A stretch of 64,000 nt of DNA from Gloeotrichia echinulata CP02. Lineage in GTDB: Bacteria; Cyanobacteriota; Cyanobacteriia; Cyanobacteriales; Nostocaceae. Position 1 is the stretch's first letter. Each line of letters opens with the position of its first letter. Shown here one piece after another: positions 26,876-34,683 of the stretch. Made by a program: the position numbers and the translations under genes. Below the pieces are notes generated by a model. It ran no database searches. It was given only the letters and a program-made list of their open reading frames with translations, and was not told the origin of the DNA. The stretch covers positions 5,213,001 through 5,277,000 of the forward strand of contig CP051187.1 in assembly GCA_038087035.1 (NCBI GenBank), written 5' to 3'.

Positions 26876-28072
26876 CTACCTACACCGATTTGGAGTACCA
26901 AATGCGGTGTAGGCTTTGTCCCAGATTTCACCACCAGTCGGAAACAAACTAAGCTGTCCCTCCAACAAGCAAGCAATCCCCGGAACTTCAGGGTTGTTTA
27001 CGGAAACCCCCAAAGCTGCAATGTTTAATGCGGCGTTAATATCAGCATCATGCTCAAAACCGCAATGCCCACATTTGAAAGACTTGTGAGAACGATAGGA
27101 TTTACCTTTAATGGGGTGTACATGGTGACACCGCGAACAAGTTTGACTGGTATAGGCAGGTGGAACAAAGACGACTGGCACACCAGCAATATTCGCCTTG
27201 TAATCAACAAACATCCGCAATTGGTAAAAAGCCCAATTATTGGTTCTGCGGCGTTCGGTCTTGCTTCTAGGTTGCTGGTTGAGCGATTGTCTGATATTTG
27301 TCAAGTCTTCAAACGCCAAAGTAGAATTACTTTGTTTAGCATCTTGAACCAACTGTTTCGAGATATTGTGATTCAACCACTTTTGGAACCTTTGTTCACG
27401 GCCGGTGAGCCTTCGCAACAGTTTTCTAGAACTGCGCGTGCGTTTGCTTTGAACATTAGCCCTGACCTTACTGTATCGGTCACGAGTGTTTTGAATCTGT
27501 TTACCACTCCAAGAATCTCCGTTGGAGGTGGTCGCTATGTCACGCCGACCAAGATCGACCCCAATAACCTTGGGTGTTTTACCCGTGGGACTGGTAGGCA
27601 GATCAACACAGATATTGATGTAGTAATCGCCGTGTTTCGTTTTATTGAGGGTAGCAGCCGTTGGGCATTGTCCTTTAAGCAATGCCAACTGGTAGTTACC
27701 AATCAATAATTTGAACTTTTTGCGGCCACACATCAAAGTAACGCCCACAGTTTGCAGTTCTTCCAAATACTTAAAAGTCCGAGCATCCAAGTTAATAGAT
27801 GTTGGTCTGAACTTGTGGACTTGTTTAACTGCTTTGACGTTACCAATCACGCGGCGAATAGCTTGACAAACGTGATTTGCTTTAATGCCCGTAGATTCGC
27901 GTACTGGCTGATAAACCAAGTGGTGAAGCTTGGTAGTATTCCAGCATTTTTCACGCTTGGCAACTTCCAATATCTGATTGCAAGCATCAGCAAACCCCTG
28001 CAAAGTGCGGTCTATTTCCGAGCGCAACTTTACAGGGACTTGAATCTTACATTTTACCGATATTGTTTGCAT
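26876..28072 (-). CDS. tnpB: TnpB RNA-guided nuclease (copy B, zinc ribbon intact)
   Basis: 398 residues. RuvC carboxylates in VIGVDLGRRDIATT (Asp), LAFEDLTNIRQ (Glu) and HDADINAALNIA (Asp). The zinc ribbon is complete: CSRC and CGHC around the linker HHVHPIKGKSYRSHKSFK. It ends GTPNRCR, encoded inside the right-end hairpin. The N-terminus MQTISVKCKIQVPVKLRSEI matches full-length TnpBs, so it seems intact. The predicted guide would be the ~20 nt immediately past the right end (minus strand, downstream of 26874). Confidence 0.88.
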   Translation of the reverse strand: MQTISVKCKIQVPVKLRSEIDRTLQGFADACNQILEVAKREKCWNTTKLHHLVYQPVRESTGIKANHVCQAIRRVIGNVKAVKQVHKFRPTSINLDARTFKYLEELQTVGVTLMCGRKKFKLLIGNYQLALLKGQCPTAATLNKTKHGDYYINICVDLPTSPTGKTPKVIGVDLGRRDIATTSNGDSWSGKQIQNTRDRYSKVRANVQSKRTRSSRKLLRRLTGREQRFQKWLNHNISKQLVQDAKQSNSTLAFEDLTNIRQSLNQQPRSKTERRRTNNWAFYQLRMFVDYKANIAGVPVVFVPPAYTSQTCSRCHHVHPIKGKSYRSHKSFKCGHCGFEHDADINAALNIAALGVSVNNPEVPGIACLLEGQLSLFPTGGEIWDKAYTAFGTPNRCR

Positions 28073-28158
28073 TTGACCGAGTTTTTAGCTCATCCCACTA
28101 TATCAGAAAACACAATGCATAATTTAGCGGATAACAAAATATTTGCTAATTGCTCAAC

Positions 28159-28204
28159 TGTCCCCATCATTGTTTGTGCTTTAGCACAAACAATGATGGG
28201 GACA
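28159..28204 (-). other. Perfect 21-bp hairpin in the leader of tnpB copy B
   Basis: Arms 28159-28179 and 28184-28204 are exact complements around a TTTA loop (outer arm TGTCCCCATCATTG). It occupies the same place as the 8591-8634 hairpin in copy A, although the stem sequences differ. Confidence 0.75.
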
Positions 28205-28280
28205 TTTGCCTGCGGCACGCTCTCGCGTTCGCAATTAGCCCTCCATTCCTCCCACCACCAAACCGAGTACGGTTTTGGTG

Positions 28281-28628
28281 GGGGTCTCCTGGAGGATTGA
28301 TGAATTGTTTTTTTGCATAATTTCGTATAGGTGAGTGATTCGCCTACACAATGCTATCCTTATGGCTGGAATTGTTTTGAAATACTCCCTGAAGAGAAAG
28401 TTCACGGATTCTGGATTCAAACAGCAACAGCAGGCATAGCCCGTCTTACATCACTGAGCAACAACACACAATGCCCTGCCTGTTGCCACTATTGTACCAA
28501 AAAGCCGTCCTAGAAGCGTAGCACTGAGCGGTCGTTGTGGACTTGGCTCTAGACCCAAATTTTCGGTAAATTTCACAGACAAGTGTCTTGCTTAACTACA
28601 AAACAAGTGGTAGAATGTTATTTCATGC
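28281..28628. other. Region between TnpB element and RRM gene
   Basis: A short open frame (28331-28513, GTG start) encodes a Cys-containing peptide with CPACCHYC near its end. It has no ribosome-binding site and no recognised relatives, so it is not called as a gene; it could be a remnant. A fragment of the 30-bp dispersed repeat (GCACTGAGCGGTCGTTGTGG) is at 28520-28539. Confidence 0.4.
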
Positions 28629-28925
28629 TTATTCAATTTCTTCTTTATTCGTCCAGCTACCTCGTTGGTCTCGTCGGTTATCTTCTCGCGGTTTGGCTTT
28701 GTTGACTCTGAGTTTACGACCCATCCATTCGGCTCCATCTAGTTCTGTGATAGCGGCGTCTTCCTGGGCATCTTCAGTCATATCTACAAAAGCAAAGCCA
28801 CGCACCCGCCCTGTTTCGCGGTCAGTAGGCAAGACAACTCGTTTGACCTCGCCATAATCTGTAAATACTGTTCTTAGGTCCGCTTCGGTAGCGCGGTAGG
28901 AGAGATTTCCAACGTAAATAGTCAT
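28629..28925 (-). CDS. RRM-type RNA-binding protein (cyanobacterial Rbp)
   Basis: 98 residues with one RNA-recognition motif: RNP2 is IYVGNLSYRA and RNP1 is RGFAFVDM. The tail is short, charged and Arg-rich (REDNRRDQRGSWTNKEE). These Rbp proteins are often cold-inducible and act as RNA chaperones or in mRNA localisation. The long AT-rich upstream region (28926-29441) fits a cold-regulated leader, but no structure was resolved. ATG at 28925. Confidence 0.92.
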   Translation of the reverse strand: MTIYVGNLSYRATEADLRTVFTDYGEVKRVVLPTDRETGRVRGFAFVDMTEDAQEDAAITELDGAEWMGRKLRVNKAKPREDNRRDQRGSWTNKEEIE

Positions 28926-29441
28926 GTGGGATCACGTAAATTTAAACAAACAACGATTTGTTCAGATGTAAATACAGATATGACAAATTGCAATTATTGC
29001 ATAGTATCCTCTGATTTACCTATGGCAAATTCTGTAGGGCAGCCACCATAGCGGTAGCAATATCTACAAATAAATGAGCCATTTGGCTGAACTTACGCAT
29101 ACGTTCATATAATACCTGATTATGATATTTTCCAAAGTATGATATTTTACAATCGCTCATAATATGTAATCAATTGAGCTTATATGTTATCTAATTACGG
29201 TAAATACTTGCTATGTATTATACTAGTTGTATATTGTATTTACTTAATATCTAACATAGATAATTTCCTGATTTGGCAGGTTAAAACCGGAATCATTCTA
29301 GATTACAGTATTTTTTGTATAAAAAAACTCATAAAACCAGTATTCGGTTAAAGATAAAAATTTCCCAGCTTAAGCCTGTTAATTTAGCACTCAGCAGTTA
29401 GATTTTTTTTCAACCCCTCACTCCTCACCCCTCACTTGCTT
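28926..29441. other. Intergenic region, divergent promoters
   Basis: 516 bp, AT-rich, between the divergent rbp and methyltransferase genes. A lone CIRCE-like half TTAGCACTC at 29384 lacks its partner. Otherwise nothing recognised. Confidence 0.4.
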
Positions 29442-30644
29442 ATGGATTCCAATCCAGCGCTGTGTCAAGCGATCGCTAGTCGTATTCAAACCAGTCCCCA
29501 ACAGCGAATCACCTTTGCTGAATATATGGAGATGGTGCTATATCACCATCAACACGGCTACTATTCTAGCAATGTAGTCAAACTTGGGTTTGAGGGTGGC
29601 GATTTTTTCACCTCTGTCCATCTTGGTGCTGACTTTGGTGAGTTGCTAGCAGTGCAATTTATCCAGATGTGGGAAATTTTAGGGCGACCAGTACCCTTTT
29701 CTCTGGTAGAAATGGGAGCAGGGCAAGGATTGTTAGCATCCCATATCCTCAATTATAGTCAGCAGCAGCATCCAACTTTTTTTGCTGCCCTAGAGTATAT
29801 CATTGTGGAGAAGTCACCAGGGTTAAGGGAAGAACAGCAGCAACGCTTGCAAGCATTTTCTGTGCGTTGGTGCAATCTAGAGGAAATATCACCTAATTCA
29901 ATTACTGGTTGCTTTTTTTCTAATGAATTGGTGGATGCTTTGCCTGTGCATCAGTTTATCCGAGAAGCGGGGCAACTGCAAGAAATTTATGTGACAACCA
30001 GGGACAGGGGGACAAAGCCAGAGATAGGGAATGATTCTCTTGTTATGTCGCCATTTGTGGAAGTTGTCGGGGAACCTTCAACCCCAAAACTGGCTGAGTA
30101 TTTGGATTTGGTGGGAATTGAAATTACCCACAGTGTTTATGAAGATGGCTACCATAGTGAAATTAATTTAGCAGCTCTCGACTGGTTGAGTATAGTAGCA
30201 GAGCGCTTGCAGTGCGGGTATGTGTTAACTATTGATTATGGTTACATAGCCCTGCGTTACTACAACCCTAGGCGATCGCAAGGAACGTTAAAGTGCTATT
30301 ATCACCATCGTCACCATAACGACCCCTATATCAACATCGGTCTGCAAGATATAACAGCCCATGTAGACTTTACAGCCTTGGAACGATGGGGCGATCGCCA
30401 GGGTTTAAATCAAGTTGGTTTTACCCAGCAAGCATTATTTTTGATGGCTTTGGGTTTAGGCGATCGCATTGCTTCCCTTTCCTATCAACAGCAATCCCTA
30501 TCTCACATGCTACAGCGCCGGGAGTCACTACACCAGTTGATTGACCCTTCAGGCTTAGGCAACTTCGGCGTCCTGATTCAAAGCAAAGGATTGCCGGAAA
30601 AAGCCATATCTCAACAACTCAAAGGCTTGACTGTCCCTGAATAA
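29442..30644 (+). CDS. MidA/NDUFAF7-like SAM-dependent methyltransferase (DUF185)
   Basis: 400 residues. ITFAEYMEMVLYHHQHGYY at the N-terminus, GDFFTSVHLGADFGELLAVQ, the SAM-binding VEMGAGQGLLASHIL, and FFSNELVDALPVHQF are hallmarks of the DUF185/MidA family. The mitochondrial homologue NDUFAF7 dimethylates an Arg of complex I; a role in NDH-1 assembly here is possible but not shown. ATG 29442 is preferred to the TTG two codons earlier. Three GCGATCGC sites lie inside the gene. Confidence 0.85.
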   Translation: MDSNPALCQAIASRIQTSPQQRITFAEYMEMVLYHHQHGYYSSNVVKLGFEGGDFFTSVHLGADFGELLAVQFIQMWEILGRPVPFSLVEMGAGQGLLASHILNYSQQQHPTFFAALEYIIVEKSPGLREEQQQRLQAFSVRWCNLEEISPNSITGCFFSNELVDALPVHQFIREAGQLQEIYVTTRDRGTKPEIGNDSLVMSPFVEVVGEPSTPKLAEYLDLVGIEITHSVYEDGYHSEINLAALDWLSIVAERLQCGYVLTIDYGYIALRYYNPRRSQGTLKCYYHHRHHNDPYINIGLQDITAHVDFTALERWGDRQGLNQVGFTQQALFLMALGLGDRIASLSYQQQSLSHMLQRRESLHQLIDPSGLGNFGVLIQSKGLPEKAISQQLKGLTVPE

Positions 30645-30748
30645 CAGTTATACGGAAAAATTAAAACTCTATTAAGGCAGCCTGAGTTTCTTTAGAATAC
30701 CATAACACTGATGATAGTGACGACAAACATAGTAGGAAAATAATATTT

Positions 30749-30844
30749 ATGAGTACCCATGACCTATTAACCCTAGTTACACTACTTACCCCTGGTATCT
30801 TACTTTCAGTAATAATTATGGCGACTTTTGCCGCAGGTGGCTAA
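30749..30844 (+). CDS. 31-residue single-pass membrane peptide, unknown
   Basis: ATG at 30749 opens a 31-codon frame: MSTHDLLTLVTLL, then a hydrophobic helix with TPGILLSVIIMATFAAGG, then TAA at 30842-30844. AGGA lies 14-18 bp upstream. Size and layout (short polar N-terminus, one helix, tiny C-terminus) resemble the low-molecular-weight subunits of photosynthetic and NDH-1 complexes, but it is not one I recognise. It is followed immediately by a repeat cluster. No neighbouring operon partner. Confidence 0.55.
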   Translation: MSTHDLLTLVTLLTPGILLSVIIMATFAAGG

Positions 30845-30867
30845 GAGGTGGGGGCGCAAGGCGAGAC

Positions 30868-30958
30868 AATACTGCTCGGTTAACGAATGTAGAGACGTTA
30901 CATGTAACGTCTCTACAAGGGTTTCACGCTTTGCGATTTTCTTAACCTACGCAGTATT
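30868..30958. repeat. MITE family E, copy 1
   Basis: 91 bp bounded by AATACTGC near 30868 and GCAGTATT at 30951-30958, with GGTTAA and TTAACC just inside. The interior holds a perfect 28-bp palindrome (30889-30916) whose half is GTAGAGACGTTACA. A related element is at 59455-59588. Confidence 0.65.
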
Positions 30959-30971
30959 GCAAGGCGAGGTG

Positions 30972-31075
30972 GGGGCGCAAGGCCTTGCGCCCCTACAGAT
31001 TGTTCGATGCAAAAAACCTGATTTGCTGGGCTATGTGAAAATGATTGTCGGTGGGGGCGCAAGGCCTTGCGCCCC
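30972..31075. repeat. Two copies of a 22-bp GC-rich palindrome with flanks
   Basis: Perfect palindromes with half-site GGGGCGCAAGG at 30972-30993 and 31054-31075, both followed by TACAGATTGTT. The same palindrome is at 38533-38554 and 43333-43354. No gene lies between 30845 and 31180. Confidence 0.85.
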
Positions 31076-31180
31076 TACAGATTGTTAATTGTTAACAGTT
31101 CACTGTTAACTGTTAATGGATAATGGAAATGCGATGTCTACGACAGACTACGCCTAAGCTGTAACAAAGGAACGTAAACA

Positions 31181-32059
31181 ATGAAGGTGGCATTTCTGGG
31201 AACTGGTTTAATGGGTCTACCGATGGCTCAAAGGTTATTAGCTGCAAATATAGACTTAATTGCCTACAACCGCACCCCAGAAAAATTAGCACCACTACAG
31301 CAAGCTGGTGCAGAAATTGCGACACAGTCCCGCCATGCAATTCGTGCGGCTGATTGTATAATTCTCATGCTGACTAATACTGCTGCTATTTATAGTGTGC
31401 TGCTTTCTGATACTTCTTGGCATACTATCTCAGGACGTACTGTGATTCAAATGGGAACAATTACCCCCACAGAAAGCCAAGAAATTAGAGATGCAGTAGT
31501 TGCGGCTGGTGGTGAGTATTTAGAAGCTCCCGTATTGGGGAGTATTCCCGAAGCGCAAACTGGGAAATTAATTGTTATGGTAGGCGCTGAAGAAAGACAA
31601 TATCAACGCTACTTAAATTTATTGCAAAATTTTGGACCAGAGCCTAAACTGATTGGTCCTGTAGGTTCGGCGGCTGCGGTAAAATTAGCACTTAATCAAC
31701 TGATTGCTTCTTTAACAACAAGCTTTGCTTTGAGTTTGGCTTTTATTCAGCGTCAGGATATCGACACGGAAGTGTTTATGCAAATCCTGCGGGAAAGTTC
31801 ACTTTATGCGCCTACTTTTGATAAAAAACTGCAACGCATGTTGGATGGGAATTTTGCTAATCCGAATTTTCCGACTAAACACTTGCTCAAAGACGTAGAT
31901 TTATTTATCAATGAGGCTAAATCTAGTGATTTAGATATTAGCACTATTAAAGGTGTGCGGCAAATTGTGCAAGCTGCAATGAAAATGTCCTTTGCTAATG
32001 ATGATTATTCCTCGGTTTTTTATGCGATTAAAGCCTGGGAAGAAGGTCGATGGGATTAA
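31181..32059 (+). CDS. NAD(P)-dependent beta-hydroxyacid dehydrogenase (HIBADH/GLYR family)
   Basis: 292 residues. The Rossmann motif FLGTGLMGLPMAQRLL is at residue 4, followed by YNRTPEKLAPLQQAGA. The family's substrate signature is EAPVLGSIPEAQTGKL, and the catalytic Lys lies in AVKLALNQLIASLT. The length fits 3-hydroxyisobutyrate or glyoxylate/succinic-semialdehyde reductases. The exact substrate cannot be told; GLYR-type (glyoxylate reductase) is likely in a photorespiring cyanobacterium. ATG at 31181 with AAAGGAA upstream. Confidence 0.85.
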   Translation: MKVAFLGTGLMGLPMAQRLLAANIDLIAYNRTPEKLAPLQQAGAEIATQSRHAIRAADCIILMLTNTAAIYSVLLSDTSWHTISGRTVIQMGTITPTESQEIRDAVVAAGGEYLEAPVLGSIPEAQTGKLIVMVGAEERQYQRYLNLLQNFGPEPKLIGPVGSAAAVKLALNQLIASLTTSFALSLAFIQRQDIDTEVFMQILRESSLYAPTFDKKLQRMLDGNFANPNFPTKHLLKDVDLFINEAKSSDLDISTIKGVRQIVQAAMKMSFANDDYSSVFYAIKAWEEGRWD

Positions 32060-32097
32060 GAGGGAATTGGGATTCGTCGAGACAATCATCGTTGTGA

Positions 32098-32679
32098 AGG
32101 AATTCAACTCGACCAATTAGTGGTGGAATTCGCCTGATTTCTGTAGCGATTCGTGGTATTAGTAATTATCCTCACCTCCTCACGCTGCTAATTCCCCGCA
32201 TCGGCAATAATACTCCAGAAGTGAAAGTGCAATCTCTGGAAAAGAATTATCTTTTGGATCAATTGTCCTTGACTTCCAATAAGTCTCGTTTTACATTTCC
32301 CTTAAAGCCGAATGTTTTAAAGCAAGCGGGAGTTCTACCAAATACATTACGCGCCTTAGCTGAGGTGAATTTCAATTCCCACTCGGTGTATTTACCTGTG
32401 ACAATTGGACAGTCTTCTGGACAGTATGAATTTGTTTTTTATTCTTCCTAACGAGCAAAATTCCCTACTTTGGAAATTAGCCGCAATGGTAAATTCATCT
32501 ACAGGAAGCTGCGCCCAAATTTCCAGACTGGGGAAGTAGTCTTCACCTGGAATGGACGCCAAGCCCATGCTGGACGCTATGAAATCAATGTAATTGCGGA
32601 ACAAGAAGTAATTAACAGACCAACAGCAAAATTTGAGCGCCGTTTTAACTTTGAACACAACCCCAACTGGCTAAAATAA
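32098..32679 (+). pseudogene. Decayed gene with in-frame stop, unknown function
   Basis: One frame is coding-like from after a TGA at 32095-32097: PISGGIRLISVAIRGISNYP, LLTLLIPRIGNNTPEVKV, to YEFVFYSS, then TAA (32449-32451), then in the same frame RAKFPTLEISRNGKFIYRKL to a stop at 32679. The frame is unbroken across the stop, so a single nonsense change splits it; the 5' end is also missing. The next gene starts 4 bp later, as in an operon. The domain looks like a beta-rich extracytoplasmic module. Two separate small genes are less likely. Confidence 0.55.
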
Positions 32680-32682
32680 ATT

Positions 32683-33924
32683 ATGACAAGTAGTCACAAA
32701 ACTGGGCGAATATTTCTCTTGTTCATCACTTCGATACTCCGAGGAATCAGGGATTTAATAATTGTGAGCGTGGGTTTTGTGATTGTCTCAGCAGTTTACA
32801 TTTTCATGGGGTTACAATGGGTGCAAAAATATCTTGCTCGGAAAAAATTATTTGTTTTTGTGCTGCTGTTACTGCTGGGTTTTGGGTTTTTCAGCTTGAT
32901 TGCGATTATTCCCAGCACCCATAATTTTGAAGGTAATCTCATTGTGGAAGAAATGAGCTTTATCTATAATGACCAGCAACCTCAACTGTTTCTTTCATCA
33001 ATTCGTCAGATTAGTAACCTGGAAAGTGAAGGTATACAAACCATGACTTTTACAGGTAAATTCCAAAGCGAATCTCTTCCTCAGCTTAATGAGTTGAATA
33101 GGTTGACAATTGATGGAATTGACAGCAGAAGTCAATTAATTATCTCGCCTGTCAAAAAAACAAGCGAAATCGACTTAACTGAATTACGATTGCAACCAAA
33201 TACAAAAGTATTGGGACTGAGTTACGACTTTTATCGCCAGCGGCTGGGGTTTTCTCTGCAGCCGGAAACAAGTAAAAATGTCAAAAATAAACCAAATATT
33301 TTACGACTTAATTTAGGTAATGAACCAGTCAAAGTGACTTTAGTAGGTTATAAGTTACCTGGTGTAAATTTACCAAATAATTCAGCGCAGCAAACACCCA
33401 GAGAATTTATTTTCACGCCTAATAATCAGGAAGTTAAGTTAGAGATAGGGCAAAATAGCAGTATTTATTTGACGACAGCAACCGTACCCTCAAATAATGA
33501 TGACCAATGGTTTCGCGGTCAGATAAAAACTAAAGATGTTCAGTTTGAGCATTTAGATCGGAATGTCAATATCCGCGATGATTTGGCGATTTCGACGATT
33601 ATTGAAGGCAAAATTCGCATGGTGGAACAGGAACGAGAAATTAAAACAAATCAGTTTATCATGGGAAAACAGCCTGATATCCCCCTGAATATAGAACTTA
33701 TCCGCCAACTACAAATAGTTCCCAAAAAAGGGTTAGAAGTCCGCATTGCTGGGAGAACTGAAGAGATTAAAATTGGTTTAGATAAGAATTATCCCGTTTC
33801 CAGTATTCAAGGAAGCTGGTTAGATGGGATTTTACCCCGTGACGCGATTATTGCTTTGTTTTCATTCGGCGCGGCGACGATTATCTATCTATTATCTTTC
33901 TTGGTGGATAAAGCGGCGAAATGA
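32683..33924 (+). CDS. Membrane protein of unknown function (DUF4436-like topology)
   Basis: 413 residues. Two hydrophobic segments near the N-terminus (LIIVSVGFVIVSAVYIFMGL and LFVFVLLLLLGFGFFSLIAI), a large extracytoplasmic beta-rich domain (residues ~80-380), and a C-terminal helix (AIIALFSFGAATIIYLLSFL). It starts 4 bp after the decayed gene and may have formed a unit with it. No catalytic motif or named domain is recognised with confidence; the DUF4436 comparison is only topological. Confidence 0.6.
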   Translation: MTSSHKTGRIFLLFITSILRGIRDLIIVSVGFVIVSAVYIFMGLQWVQKYLARKKLFVFVLLLLLGFGFFSLIAIIPSTHNFEGNLIVEEMSFIYNDQQPQLFLSSIRQISNLESEGIQTMTFTGKFQSESLPQLNELNRLTIDGIDSRSQLIISPVKKTSEIDLTELRLQPNTKVLGLSYDFYRQRLGFSLQPETSKNVKNKPNILRLNLGNEPVKVTLVGYKLPGVNLPNNSAQQTPREFIFTPNNQEVKLEIGQNSSIYLTTATVPSNNDDQWFRGQIKTKDVQFEHLDRNVNIRDDLAISTIIEGKIRMVEQEREIKTNQFIMGKQPDIPLNIELIRQLQIVPKKGLEVRIAGRTEEIKIGLDKNYPVSSIQGSWLDGILPRDAIIALFSFGAATIIYLLSFLVDKAAK

Positions 33925-33958
33925 ATCGGGATTGGGGATGATGTTTTCTCATAATTTT

Positions 33959-34152
33959 GGTTCTTGCGTACTTAACGTGCTAAATTTTTAATTACAGTCG
34001 ATAACTTTGCTTTACAATCAAGGCTTACAGGCGCTTCTAGCCAAAAACTTAATCATCTGACCTAAAACGCAGGAAATAATGGCTGTCATCTCAGCCAATC
34101 AAGTGTTTCAAGCTTATTTTTCAAAAAATTTAGCACGCTAAGTACGCAAGAC
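33959..34152 (-). repeat. MITE family D, copy 1 (ISL3-like ends)
   Basis: 194 bp with ends GGTTCTTGCGTACTTAACGT and (right) GCTAAGTACGCAAGACC. The interior matches, in opposite orientation, the copy at 53466-53661 (shared AGCTTGAAAC, AGCCATTATTT and GCCTGTAAGCCTT). The ends equal the end of the adjoining ISL3 fragment, so this is probably an ISL3-mobilised MITE. Confidence 0.82.
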
Positions 34153-34396
34153 CCCATTTTTTACACTTAAATCTTCGTCTATTTAAATTTAGTATTACTT
34201 CTTTATCCCCCATCGGTAAATCTTTGACTAAATGGCTTTGATTCTGGTGTAGATGTCTTGACTTTGTACCACAGTGTGGACATACTGCACTTTTTTCCTT
34301 TTTACTTACTGATAAAATTAATACCAAACCTTCTTGTATACTGGATTCCACCGTTACGCCTGGTAAGTCCTGGAGTTGAGTAAGGACTCTTTTCAT
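34130..34396 (-). pseudogene. ISL3-family transposase, N-terminal fragment
   Basis: 88 residues: the N-terminal zinc-binding domain of ISL3 transposases (AVCPHCGTKSRHLHQNQ and DLPMGDKEVILNLNRRRFKC). The frame then enters the MITE D end (last residues GLAYLAC), so the DDE catalytic domain is absent. Not functional. Confidence 0.8.
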
Positions 34397-34460
34397 AATT
34401 AACTTTACTGAAATATAAATAGATATGCTAATATTTTAGCACGTTAAGTACGCAAGAACC
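34153..34460 (-). mobile_element. ISL3 element fragment (left end only)
   Basis: The 5' terminus at 34435-34460 (minus strand GGTTCTTGCGTACTTAACGT) is followed by the transposase start at 34396. The remainder of the element is replaced by MITE D at 34152, whose end has the same terminal sequence. Confidence 0.75.
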
Positions 34461-34683
34461 CGATTTTTTTTTGATTAAATATTATTTATTATTAATCCGT
34501 ATAAATCCGAATGGGCAATGGGTAATATTGATACTCCAATCCCCCATGCCCCATCCCCCATGCCCAATTCCCCATGCCCCATGCCCCAATCCTAAAACAT
34601 AAAGTGGCAAATTTATCAAGCTTTAATCCTCCACCCACTTGGCGTATAGTCATAATCTGTCAGTGAAGAACAAGACTCGTGTT

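Larger units (their letters stand above)
26874..28280 (-). mobile_element. IS200/IS605-group element carrying only tnpB (copy B)
   Basis: Left-end hairpin at 28257-28279 (ACCAAACC, GAGTAC, GGTTTTGGT) and right-end hairpin at 26884-26906 (CCGATTTGG, AGTA, CCAAATGCGG) match copy A at 7052-8690. No tnpA. The two elements share ends but carry quite different TnpB proteins. It lies upstream of fbp, between it and the RRM gene. Confidence 0.8.

Noticed and set aside
29380..29400. CIRCE operator (TTAGCACTC)
   Set aside because: Only one half-site is present; no inverted GAGTGCTAA follows at nine bases.
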